Translations under genes and position numbers: made by a program | The notes under the pieces: model-generated | Seen by the model: only the letters and a program-made list of their open reading frames with translations | Databases searched by the model: none | What the model was told of the DNA's origin: nothing | Source of the DNA: an uncultured Oscillospiraceae bacterium | GTDB lineage: Bacteria > Bacillota > Clostridia > Oscillospirales > Oscillospiraceae | Length of the DNA: 32,257 nt | Assembly (NCBI GenBank): GCA_910577915.1 | Contig: CAJTOM010000003.1 | Location: forward strand, 1-32,257 | Direction of reading: 5' to 3' | Shown here: one piece after another, positions 22,677-29,367 of the stretch | Layout of the letters: every line of letters starts with the position of its first letter | How positions within the stretch are numbered: position 1 is the stretch's first letter

Positions 22677-23849
22677 CTATTTGGCGAAGATAATCCGCTC
22701 GCTGTTGAACATCCTGGCCAGCACGAGCACCCCCGCCAGGGTCACGGCGGCGTTGGCCCCCAGAGAGACGGCCACGCCGGCGGGCAGGACGGAGAAGGAG
22801 AAAATGCCCGTCATGCACTGGACGCTGTTGTAGAGGGGGATGCAGTAGGCCCACAGCCCCTGCTCCCCGCTGCTGCCGAACATGCCGGAGATGCCCAGCA
22901 GCATCACCAGGAGCATAAAGGGCACCGCGTAGGTCTGGGCCTCCTTGATGGTCTTGGCAAAGGCGGAGAGCAGGGAGATGATGGTGACCATCACCAGCAC
23001 CGTGGACAGGATCACCGCCGCCAGCAGCAGGTACTCCCGGGCCCCGTAGATAGCGGCGTTGACCGTGTCCGTCAGGCCCCCCATCATCTTCGGCAGGGAC
23101 AGAATGGTTCCCACCGTGCTGGAGGCGGCGGAGATCATGGCGATGACCGCCAGGGCCAGAATCTTCCCCAGAGCGATGTGGCTGCGGCGAATGGGGGTGA
23201 TGAGCATGGTGGCGATGGTGCCCCGCTCCTTCTCCCCGGCGATGGACTCCGGGGCCACGGCGGCACAGCCGGAGTACAGGAACATCATCAGCAGCAGGGG
23301 CATCATCATGGAGAAGATGGACCCCGCCGTATCCTCCACCGTGGCCAGATCGTAGGCGCCGCCGCCGGCGTTGACGTCGAACTTGTTCACCATCTGGGCC
23401 TCGTAGGCGTCCAGCAGGCCGGTCACCGCCTGGTAGGCCATGGCGGAGGAGGTGGCGGCGGAGTTGTAGTAGATCTCCACATTGGGGGCGGGCAGGCCGG
23501 AGCTGACCTCGTAATCCGCCGTGATCCGGTCAAAGTCCTCCGGAAACACCAGCAGCAGATCCAGGGTCTGGGCGGCGACCGCCTCCCTGGCGGCGGCCTC
23601 GTCCTCTCCGGCGGTGACGGCAAAGCCCGTCTGCTGCAGCAGCGGCTCCATGGACGCGGGCAGGCCCGCCGCCCGGACGGTGGGCGTATAGTCCTCGTCC
23701 ACGCCGAAGGCGTCCCCCATGGCGACGCCCATGAAGCAGTACATGACGTAGATCAGAATACCGGGCATGAGGATGCTGAACACCATCCGCCTGTCGCCGA
23801 AAAAGCGGTCCAGCTCCTTCTTCATAATAGTCAAAACGCCGTTTCTCAT
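22677..23849 (-). CDS. ABC-2 type permease, NatB-like
   Basis: 390 residues. One membrane segment near the N-terminus (about 22-42) is followed by a large outer region (about 45-175) and then five or six membrane segments to about 385. This is the plan of NatB/YhaP-like ABC-2 permeases, including the start pattern KELDRFFGDRRMVFSILMPG and the IAGEKERGTIATMLITP motif that joins the ATPase. Family members export sodium or toxic compounds; the substrate here is not known. The ATG overlaps the stop of the ATPase gene by four bases, so the two are coupled. Confidence 0.85.
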   Translation of the reverse strand: MRNGVLTIMKKELDRFFGDRRMVFSILMPGILIYVMYCFMGVAMGDAFGVDEDYTPTVRAAGLPASMEPLLQQTGFAVTAGEDEAAAREAVAAQTLDLLLVFPEDFDRITADYEVSSGLPAPNVEIYYNSAATSSAMAYQAVTGLLDAYEAQMVNKFDVNAGGGAYDLATVEDTAGSIFSMMMPLLLMMFLYSGCAAVAPESIAGEKERGTIATMLITPIRRSHIALGKILALAVIAMISAASSTVGTILSLPKMMGGLTDTVNAAIYGAREYLLLAAVILSTVLVMVTIISLLSAFAKTIKEAQTYAVPFMLLVMLLGISGMFGSSGEQGLWAYCIPLYNSVQCMTGIFSFSVLPAGVAVSLGANAAVTLAGVLVLARMFNSERIIFAK

Positions 23850-24622
23850 TCCGCTTCACCTACCGTTTCTCTGTAAATGTCAAAAAACCGGTCCTCCAGA
23901 TTCATGCCGCCGCACACCCGGTCCAGGGTGTCGCAGACAATCATTTTCCCGCTGATGATGATCCCCACCCGGTCGCAGAGCTTCTCGATGAGGCTGAAGA
24001 TGTGGGTGGAGACGATGATGGTTTTCCCCTCCTCCCGCAGCTGCTGGAGGAAATCCGTCACCACCTTGGCCGTCAGCACGTCCAGGCCGTTGGTGGGCTC
24101 GTCGAAGATGATGATGTCCGGGTTGTGGACGATGGACACCACCAGGGACACCTTCTGCTTCATGCCGGTGGAGAGGTTGGCCACCTTCACCTCCGCAAAC
24201 TTGTCGATGCCGAAGCGGGCGAAGAGCTCCTGCCGCCGCCGGTCCCGCACGGCGGGGTCCACCTTGTGGAGACCGGCGAAAAAGTTGAAGAGGTAGTTGG
24301 GGGTAAAGCAGTCCTCCAGCTTCAGCTCGCTGGTGAGAAAGCCGATGCGTCCCCGGACCTCGTCCGGCTCCCGGACCACGCTGGCCCCGTCCACCATCGC
24401 ATCCCCGCTGTCGGGGCGGATGAGGGTGGCCAGCAGCCGCAGGGTCGTGGTTTTCCCCGCGCCGTTGGGGCCCAGAAGGCCGAAAATCTCGCCCTCGTAG
24501 GCGGTGAAGCTGAGATGATCCACCGCCGTGCGGACCTTCTCTCTCGTTTTTTCCAGCTTCTGCTGCTTGGCGGACAGCCGGAAGGTCTTGGTCAGACCCT
24601 GCACTTGCAGTAATTCGCGCAT
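23846..24622 (-). CDS. ABC transporter ATPase, NatA-like
   Basis: 258 residues. Walker A GPNGAGKTT at residues 51-59, ABC signature LSTGM at 150-154, Walker B IIIFDEP at 170-176, D-loop after it, and the switch His207 in STHIF. An insertion before Walker A (KQQKLEKTREKVRTAVD) is typical of NatA. It powers the NatB-like permease encoded directly after it. The start has AAGGAGG in front. Its promoter overlaps an operator-like palindrome. The specific substrate is not known. Confidence 0.93.
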   Translation of the reverse strand: MRELLQVQGLTKTFRLSAKQQKLEKTREKVRTAVDHLSFTAYEGEIFGLLGPNGAGKTTTLRLLATLIRPDSGDAMVDGASVVREPDEVRGRIGFLTSELKLEDCFTPNYLFNFFAGLHKVDPAVRDRRRQELFARFGIDKFAEVKVANLSTGMKQKVSLVVSIVHNPDIIIFDEPTNGLDVLTAKVVTDFLQQLREEGKTIIVSTHIFSLIEKLCDRVGIIISGKMIVCDTLDRVCGGMNLEDRFFDIYRETVGEAE

Positions 24623-24660
24623 AGTTCCTCCTTTTCTGACGCTTGACGCCGCGTGCGCTC

Positions 24661-24690
24661 TATATATCTAATTGCTGATATATCGTTCAA
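24661..24690 (-). promoter_or_regulatory. Probable promoter of the NatAB-type operon
   Basis: On the minus strand TTGAAC (24685-24690), an 18-base spacer, TATATA (24661-24666). The transcription start would be near 24654, 32 bases before the ATPase start. The -35 lies inside the palindrome at 24680-24696. Confidence 0.45.
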
Positions 24691-24696
24691 CGATAT
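24680..24696. promoter_or_regulatory. Operator-like palindrome overlapping the NatAB -35
   Basis: ATATCGTTCAACGATAT, a perfect 8-1-8 inverted repeat. It covers the -35 of the operon promoter. Repressor binding would shut the operon; possible binders are the XRE proteins at 24973 or 26094, or a regulator outside the window. Confidence 0.6.
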
Positions 24697-24972
24697 GTAT
24701 ACTATATCACCCCCAGCCGGGTTTGTCAAGCGGGAGGGCCGGCACAAAATTTCGTGTCCGCTGCAGGGCCGCTCCCCATCTGCCGTGGGGGACTATACCA
24801 CGGGGCCGGGGCCGCCGGGGGGACATTTCCCCAACAGCGCCAGAGGATTCCCGAACGGCAGCCCGGCTTGCATTGTAGCACATGGCTTTTGGAAAGTCAA
24901 CTCAAATGAGTTAATTATTCCCCGGGAAAACAGGTACACTAAATTATCTCATTTGAGTTAGGATGTGGCAGT
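24697..24972. other. Divergent non-coding gap with twin palindromes before the XRE gene
   Basis: This completes the 350-base gap between the ATPase and XRE genes. At 24899-24912 lies AACTCAAATGAGTT and at 24948-24957 lies CTCATTTGAG; both hold CTCA-NN-TGAG and their centres are 47 bases apart. Between them is a TACACT -10 (24935-24940) with a TTAATT-like -35 (24911-24916). The rest, 24710-24890, shows nothing that I recognise. Confidence 0.45.
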
Positions 24973-25218
24973 ATGGCGGATACGAAGACGGCGGTGCGCG
25001 CCAGAATCCTGGCGCTGTGCGCCCAGCGGGGGATCACGGTAAACCGGCTGGCCACCCTCAGCGGGGTCACCCAGTCCACCCTGAACAACATCGTCAGCGG
25101 ACGCAACCACAGCGTTACGGTGTCCACCGTCAAGAAGCTCTGCGACGGGCTGGACATCTCCCTGCGGGCATTTTTCGATGCGGAGGAGTTTGAGGAGCTG
25201 GAGCAGGAGGTGCGGTGA
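24973..25218 (+). CDS. Small XRE-family HTH regulator (1)
   Basis: 81 residues, essentially a single HTH_3/Cro-C1 domain: RARILALCAQRGITVNRLATLSGVTQSTLNNIVSGRN with the recognition helix around TQSTLNNIVSG, then a short acidic helical tail (EEFEELEQEV). It would bind DNA as a dimer. The ATG has a weak AGGATG site. Two palindromes in its own promoter region suggest autoregulation, and the natA promoter lies just beyond. Both links are inference. Confidence 0.85.
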   Translation: MADTKTAVRARILALCAQRGITVNRLATLSGVTQSTLNNIVSGRNHSVTVSTVKKLCDGLDISLRAFFDAEEFEELEQEVR

Positions 25219-25261
25219 AAAAGACAACCCCGGCGGGGAGCATGGCTCCCCGCCGGGGTTG
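25214..25261 (-). terminator. Terminator of the membrane-protein gene
   Basis: A perfect 17-bp stem (25225-25241 with 25245-25261), loop ATG. On the minus strand it is followed by TCTTTTTC. On the plus strand it lies just after the XRE stop but has no T tract, so it serves chiefly the leftward gene. Confidence 0.8.
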
Positions 25262-25291
25262 TATGTTGAGCCGCCCTGTGAGGCGGTGGTA

Positions 25292-25924
25292 TCAGGATTT
25301 CTCCTCTATGGGAGGGTGCTTGGCGTTGTAGATGGCCTCGGCCAGTTTCCAGCGCAGCTTTTTGACGGTCAAGAGGAACAGACTGGCGACCGCCGCCAGC
25401 AGCGGCAGGGAGAACAGAGGATTCCCCCAAAGTTCCGCCTGGCTGACGGCGGACTGGATCAGTTTCTGCCCCTCTGCGGCGTGGATAGAGCAATATGCGC
25501 CCTCAATATCCAGATAAGACCGGGTGCTTCCCTCGCTGGTGCGCTCCTCCCAGCGCCGCTCCTTTTCCACCCGGATCCGGTCACCGTCTGGGACCAGATA
25601 GGTGTCCGTCTTGGGTACGTGGTAGGTGTCCGTGGAGGTGTAGGAGCCCCCGTCAAGCGTGTAGTTCTCGTTGGCGGGCATACAAGACATGGCAAATCCC
25701 CACACGGTTGCGTAGTACGTGGTCTCCGCCTCCCGCTGGCAGCCTGCATATTGGCAGGGCGAGCTGAACAAGACCCTAATTGTGTTGACTTCTGTCCGAG
25801 TTGCCCATGTGAGCGTCACCCAAAGGGCCGCAATCATTAGAATTAAGAGGCAACCGGTAACGATATTGTTCCGTATGCGCCCCAGCTCGTTTTTCTGTGC
25901 GCTCGCTTCCTGTCTGACATCCAT
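25292..25924 (-). CDS. Two-TM membrane protein, unknown
   Basis: About 210 residues with the start at 25924 (MDVRQEASAQ), preceded by AAGGGAG nine bases upstream. Starts at 25987 and 26014 look possible by frame, but a perfect promoter covers 25986-26014 with its -10 overlapping the ATG at 25987, so that ATG would not be in the transcript. One membrane segment is near residues 18-40 and one near 168-190; the loop between them is extracellular or periplasm-facing and holds several cysteines (CQYAGC, SCMP, AYCSI) and a repeated TDTY motif. The short C-terminal tail is basic then acidic. I recognise no family. Confidence 0.7.
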   Translation of the reverse strand: MDVRQEASAQKNELGRIRNNIVTGCLLILMIAALWVTLTWATRTEVNTIRVLFSSPCQYAGCQREAETTYYATVWGFAMSCMPANENYTLDGGSYTSTDTYHVPKTDTYLVPDGDRIRVEKERRWEERTSEGSTRSYLDIEGAYCSIHAAEGQKLIQSAVSQAELWGNPLFSLPLLAAVASLFLLTVKKLRWKLAEAIYNAKHPPIEEKS

Positions 25925-25985
25925 ATCCATCCGCTCCCTTGCCGCATCTTTACACTCCGATCCCAGAGCATGCCTCTTATTTTTC

Positions 25986-26014
25986 ATTATAGCACCCCCT
26001 CTTTTGACTGTCAA
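25986..26014 (-). promoter_or_regulatory. Perfect consensus promoter of the two-TM membrane protein
   Basis: On the minus strand TTGACA (26009-26014), 17 bases, TATAAT (25986-25991). The -35 lies inside the palindrome TTGACTGTCAA (26004-26014), a possible operator for the divergent XRE protein at 26094. Confidence 0.85.
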
Positions 26015-26093
26015 TTATTTCAAGATAAATTCCTGAAAAACAGTCTTTTCTTTCTATAAAATAAGTGGCACCCTGAGAAAAGAGGTGTGCAGC

Positions 26094-26396
26094 ATGTATC
26101 TGCCGGATATCGGAACCAAACTCAGACACCTGCGTAGCCAGCGAGATATGTCCCAGGTGACACTGGCCACCCGGCTAGGTGTGTCCAAGTCAGTGGTCAG
26201 CTCCTATGAAAACGGAATACACCTGCCGCCCTATGACGTACTGATTCAGATGGCACGCATTTTCGGCGTCAGCACGGACTACCTGCTGGGGATGAATAGC
26301 GGCTGTACCATCAGTGTGGACGGGCTGACGGATACCCAGATCGAGGCAGTGACCATGATCGTCAACGAGCTGAGAGCCGCCAGGGGGGATGGATAG
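26094..26396 (+). CDS. Small XRE-family HTH regulator (2)
   Basis: 100 residues. A Cro/C1 helix-turn-helix domain fills residues about 4-62: LRHLRSQRDMSQVTLATRLG then VSKSVVSSYENGIHLPPYDVL and a SinR/Xre-type tail FGVSTDYLLGM. The remaining helix (DGLTDTQIEAVTMIVNELR) probably dimerises. The ATG at 26094 has an AGAGGTG site; an in-frame GTG at 26085 lies within that site. A TATAAA near 26055 could be its -10. It is divergent from the membrane protein and probably controls that promoter; this is inference. Confidence 0.9.
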   Translation: MYLPDIGTKLRHLRSQRDMSQVTLATRLGVSKSVVSSYENGIHLPPYDVLIQMARIFGVSTDYLLGMNSGCTISVDGLTDTQIEAVTMIVNELRAARGDG

Positions 26397-26402
26397 AAAG
26401 GA

Positions 26403-26445
26403 GGGCCTGCAGGCGCTGAGCGCCTGCAGGCCCTTCATTGTTTTT
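26403..26445. terminator. Intrinsic terminator between XRE gene and proS
   Basis: A perfect 14-bp stem (GGGCCTGCAGGCGC / GCGCCTGCAGGCCC) with a three-base loop TGA. TTCATTGTTTTT follows on the plus strand and a pyrimidine-rich tract on the minus, so it can serve both convergent genes. Confidence 0.85.
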
Positions 26446-26455
26446 ACAATGGGTT

Positions 26456-27898
26456 TTAATACGCAATGCCCCAGATAATGTCCGTAGCGCACGCCTTGCC
26501 GCACACCGGACACGTTCCCGATGTCCCGGACTGAGCCAGGGGCATGCACCGGCTGGTGACGCCCGCCCTCTCCTTCATGGCCACCTCGCACTCCAGGGAG
26601 CCGCACCACTTGGTGTGGACGAAGCCGCCGCTGTTCTTCTCGATGATCGCCTGGACCTGCTCCCAGGTCTCGGCGGTGAAGGTGTTGTCCTCCAGGTTCT
26701 TCCTGGCCATGGCGAACATGTTCTCGTGAATCTCGTCCAGGAGCCTGGACACGGCAGCCTCCAGCTGGTCCAGGGGGACGAAGGTCTTCTCCCCGGTGTC
26801 CCGCCGGGCGATGCAGCACTGGGCCTTCTCCATATCCTTGGGGCCGATCTCCACCCGCAGGGGCACGCCCCGCATCTCGTACTCGGCGAACTTCCAGCCG
26901 GGGGCCTTGTCGCTGTCGTCCAGCTTCACCCGGATCCCCGCCTGGGCCAGGCGGTCCCGCAGGGCCTGGGCGGCCTCCAAAACGCCCTCCTTGTGCATGG
27001 CGATGGGCAGCACCACCGCCTGAATGGGGGCCACGCGGGGGGGCAGCACCAGGCCGTTGTCGTCGCCGTGGGTCATAATGATGCCGCCGATGAGACGGGT
27101 GGACACGCCCCAGCTGGTCTGGTGGGGGTAGTGGAGCTGGTTGTCCGCGCCGGTGAAGGTGATGTCGAAGGCCTTGGCAAAGCCGTCGCCGAAGTAGTGG
27201 CTGGTGCCGGCCTGAAGGGCCTTGCGGTCGTGCATCATACACTCGATGCAGTAAGTTTCCTCCGCGCCGTTGAACTTCTCCTTGTCTGTCTTCCGGCCCC
27301 GGGTGACGGGCATGGCCAGGATGTTCTCGCAGAAGTCGGCGTAGACGTTCAGCATCCGGGTAGTCTCCTCCCGGGCCTCCTCCTCGGTGGCGTGCATGGT
27401 GTGGCCCTCCTGCCACAGGAACTCCCGGTGGCGCAGGAAGGGACGGCTGGTCTTCTCCCAGCGCAGGACGCTGCACCACTGGTTGTAAAGCTTGGGCAGA
27501 TCCCGGTGGGAGTGGATGATGTTCTTGTAGTGCTCGCAGAACAGGGTCTCGCTGGTGGGGCGGATGCAGTAGCGCTCCTCCAGCTTCTCGCTGCCGCCGC
27601 AGGTGACCCAGGCGCACTCGGGGGCGAAGCCCTCCACGTGGTCCTTCTCCTTCTGCAGCAGGCTCTCGGGGATGAGCATGGGCATGGCCACGTTCTCGTG
27701 GCCGGTGGCCTTGAACTGCCGGTCCAGTTCCCGCTGCATGTTCTCCCAGATGGCGAAGCCGTAGGGGCGGTAGATGAACATACCCTTGATGCTGGAGTAG
27801 TCGATGAGCTCCGCCTTTTTGCACACGTCGGTGAACCACTGGGTGAAGTCCACGTCCCGGGCGGTGATGGCGTCCACCTGTCTCTGATCCTTTGCCAT
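26456..27898 (-). CDS. proS: Prolyl-tRNA synthetase, archaeal/eukaryote-like type
   Basis: 480 residues, without the bacterial editing insertion, as in the ProS type 3 class. It charges tRNA-Pro with proline. Class II motif 2 is RWEKTSRPFLRHREFLWQEGH and motif 3 IIMTHGDDNGLVLPPRVAP. The anticodon-binding domain follows, and the C-terminal part has a zinc-like cysteine set (WCGSLEC and CPVCGKAC). It ends with the conserved Tyr of this type (WGIAY). The start at 27898 has a GGAG site ten bases upstream; the open frame upstream is not coding. It has its own promoter. Confidence 0.96.
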   Translation of the reverse strand: MAKDQRQVDAITARDVDFTQWFTDVCKKAELIDYSSIKGMFIYRPYGFAIWENMQRELDRQFKATGHENVAMPMLIPESLLQKEKDHVEGFAPECAWVTCGGSEKLEERYCIRPTSETLFCEHYKNIIHSHRDLPKLYNQWCSVLRWEKTSRPFLRHREFLWQEGHTMHATEEEAREETTRMLNVYADFCENILAMPVTRGRKTDKEKFNGAEETYCIECMMHDRKALQAGTSHYFGDGFAKAFDITFTGADNQLHYPHQTSWGVSTRLIGGIIMTHGDDNGLVLPPRVAPIQAVVLPIAMHKEGVLEAAQALRDRLAQAGIRVKLDDSDKAPGWKFAEYEMRGVPLRVEIGPKDMEKAQCCIARRDTGEKTFVPLDQLEAAVSRLLDEIHENMFAMARKNLEDNTFTAETWEQVQAIIEKNSGGFVHTKWCGSLECEVAMKERAGVTSRCMPLAQSGTSGTCPVCGKACATDIIWGIAY

Positions 27899-27953
27899 AG
27901 TTGTCCGTCTCCTGTAATCTATACTGAATTTGAGGTCTGTTTCCTGATCCTCT

Positions 27954-27982
27954 ATTGTATCCACGCGGCGGGAAAATGTCAA
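27954..27982 (-). promoter_or_regulatory. Sigma-A promoter of proS
   Basis: On the minus strand TTGACA (27977-27982), 17 bases, TACAAT (27954-27959), 56 bases before the proS start. The leader shows no T-box structure. Confidence 0.8.
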
Positions 27983-28061
27983 GACGGTGGGGCAGAAAGA
28001 GGGCGGCGGGGCGGCGCTGAAATTTGCGCTCTGCATTTTTGTACTCCAGCCTAAAATCGTC

Positions 28062-28090
28062 TTGACAAAATCTGAACGCAATGGTAAAAT
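28062..28090 (+). promoter_or_regulatory. Sigma-A promoter of the M20-YfcC operon
   Basis: TTGACA (28062-28067), 17 bases, TAAAAT (28085-28090) with TGG just before (extended -10). The transcription start would be at about 28097. Confidence 0.8.
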
Positions 28091-28098
28091 CGATAAAA

Positions 28099-28158
28099 AC
28101 TGTGAAAAATGCCAATAAGACTTGTAATTTTTACCAGCTGACTGGTGGTTTTCACAGT
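28099..28158 (+). promoter_or_regulatory. Structured 5' leader of the M20-YfcC operon
   Basis: The outer arms ACTGTGAAAA (28099-28108) and TTTTCACAGT (28149-28158) pair perfectly over 10 bp, and an inner hairpin ACCAG-CTGA-CTGGT (28133-28146) lies between them. The structure begins at the predicted 5' end of the RNA and ends before the ribosome site at 28165. It matches no riboswitch class that I recognise. It may stabilise the mRNA or be a protein or metabolite site. Confidence 0.5.
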
Positions 28159-28179
28159 GATTTGAAAGGAGAAGCCGAC

Positions 28180-29316
28180 ATGGAACTGTCCCAGCGAATT
28201 CTGGCCTATATCGACCAGCACCGGGAGGAAGCGTATCAGCTGCTTCTGGAATTGGCCCGGATTCCCTCGCCATCCAACCACGAAGAGAAACGAGCCGCCT
28301 TCTGCAAGGAGTGGCTGACCCGCCAGGGGGTCCAGGGGGTCTACATCGACGAGGCCCTCAACGTTGTCTGCCCCATTGGTCCCACGGATGGGCCGCTGAC
28401 GGTCTTTATGGCCCACAGCGACGTGGTTTTTCCCGATACGGATCCGCTGCCCCTGAAGGTGGAGGACGGCCTCATCAAGTGCCCCGGCGTGGGGGACGAC
28501 ACGGCCAACGTGGTGGCGCTGATGACCGCCGCCAAATTTATCGCCCAGGAGGGCCTGACGCCGGCCCAGGGCGGCATGCTCCTGGTGATCAACTCCGGCG
28601 AGGAGGGCCTGGGGAACCTGAAGGGCTCCAGGAAGATCATGGCGGACTTCGGCAGCCAGGTCACCGAGTTTGTCACCCTGGACGGGGTGGACTACGGCAT
28701 CACCACCGGGGCCGTGGGCTCCAAGCGGTACCGGATTGAGGTCCTGACCGAGGGGGGGCACTCCTACAGCAAGTTCGGCAACCGCAACGCCATCGCCTAC
28801 CTGGCCTCCCTCATCGACGCCCTCTACATGGTGAAGGTGCCGGAGGAGGGGAAGACCACCTACAACGTGGGGCTGATCAAGGGCGGCACCTCCGTCAACA
28901 CCATCGCCCAGCAGGCGGAGACGCTCTACGAGTTCCGCTCCGACCGGCGGGAGAACCTGGCGATGATGGAGGAGCACCTGATGGCCGCGGTGGCCTTCTT
29001 CCGCACCAAGGGGGCCCGGATCAACCTGGAGCTCATCGGCGACCGCCCCTGCTCCGGCGACGTGGATCCGGCCCGGCACAAGGCCCTTATGGACCGGACG
29101 GCGGCGGCGGTCCTCCGGCACTTCGGCCAGGAGGCCCACTTCCGCACCGCGTCCACCGACTGCAACATCCCTCTCTCCCTGGGCATCCCCTCCGTGGGCG
29201 TGAGCTGCTATCTGGGAGACGGGGCCCACACCCGCGAGGAGTACGTGCGTGTGGACAGCCTGCTGCCCGGCCTGCGGCTGTGCTTCGAGCTGATTCTCCA
29301 CGCCTTCCCCGGCTGA
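28180..29316 (+). CDS. M20-family metallopeptidase
   Basis: 378 residues. Metal and catalytic residues fit the M20 family: His79 and Asp81 in FMAHSDVV, Asp106 in GVGDDTAN, Glu141/Glu142 in NSGEEGLG, Asp168 in VTLDGVD and a C-terminal His in GDGAHTREEY. These enzymes split di- or tripeptides, or deacylate amino acid conjugates. The start at 28180 has AAAGGAG nine bases upstream. It is followed by a YfcC-type carrier gene at 51 bases, suggesting uptake and hydrolysis of a peptide or amino-acid conjugate, as in the AbgAB/AbgT pair; that is inference. Confidence 0.92.
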   Translation: MELSQRILAYIDQHREEAYQLLLELARIPSPSNHEEKRAAFCKEWLTRQGVQGVYIDEALNVVCPIGPTDGPLTVFMAHSDVVFPDTDPLPLKVEDGLIKCPGVGDDTANVVALMTAAKFIAQEGLTPAQGGMLLVINSGEEGLGNLKGSRKIMADFGSQVTEFVTLDGVDYGITTGAVGSKRYRIEVLTEGGHSYSKFGNRNAIAYLASLIDALYMVKVPEEGKTTYNVGLIKGGTSVNTIAQQAETLYEFRSDRRENLAMMEEHLMAAVAFFRTKGARINLELIGDRPCSGDVDPARHKALMDRTAAAVLRHFGQEAHFRTASTDCNIPLSLGIPSVGVSCYLGDGAHTREEYVRVDSLLPGLRLCFELILHAFPG

Positions 29317-29367
29317 TCCCCGCTTTTCGCAATGACCCACTAAAAACGAATTGAGAGGAAGTCAACC

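Noticed and set aside
27899..28060. T-box or other amino-acid leader upstream of proS
   Set aside because: No T-box sequence, specifier loop or antiterminator was found; the leader is only about 50 bases long.
26190..28115. 641-codon minus-strand open frame over proS in another frame
   Set aside because: It overlaps proS in the same direction but in a different frame, and its product has no class II synthetase motifs.
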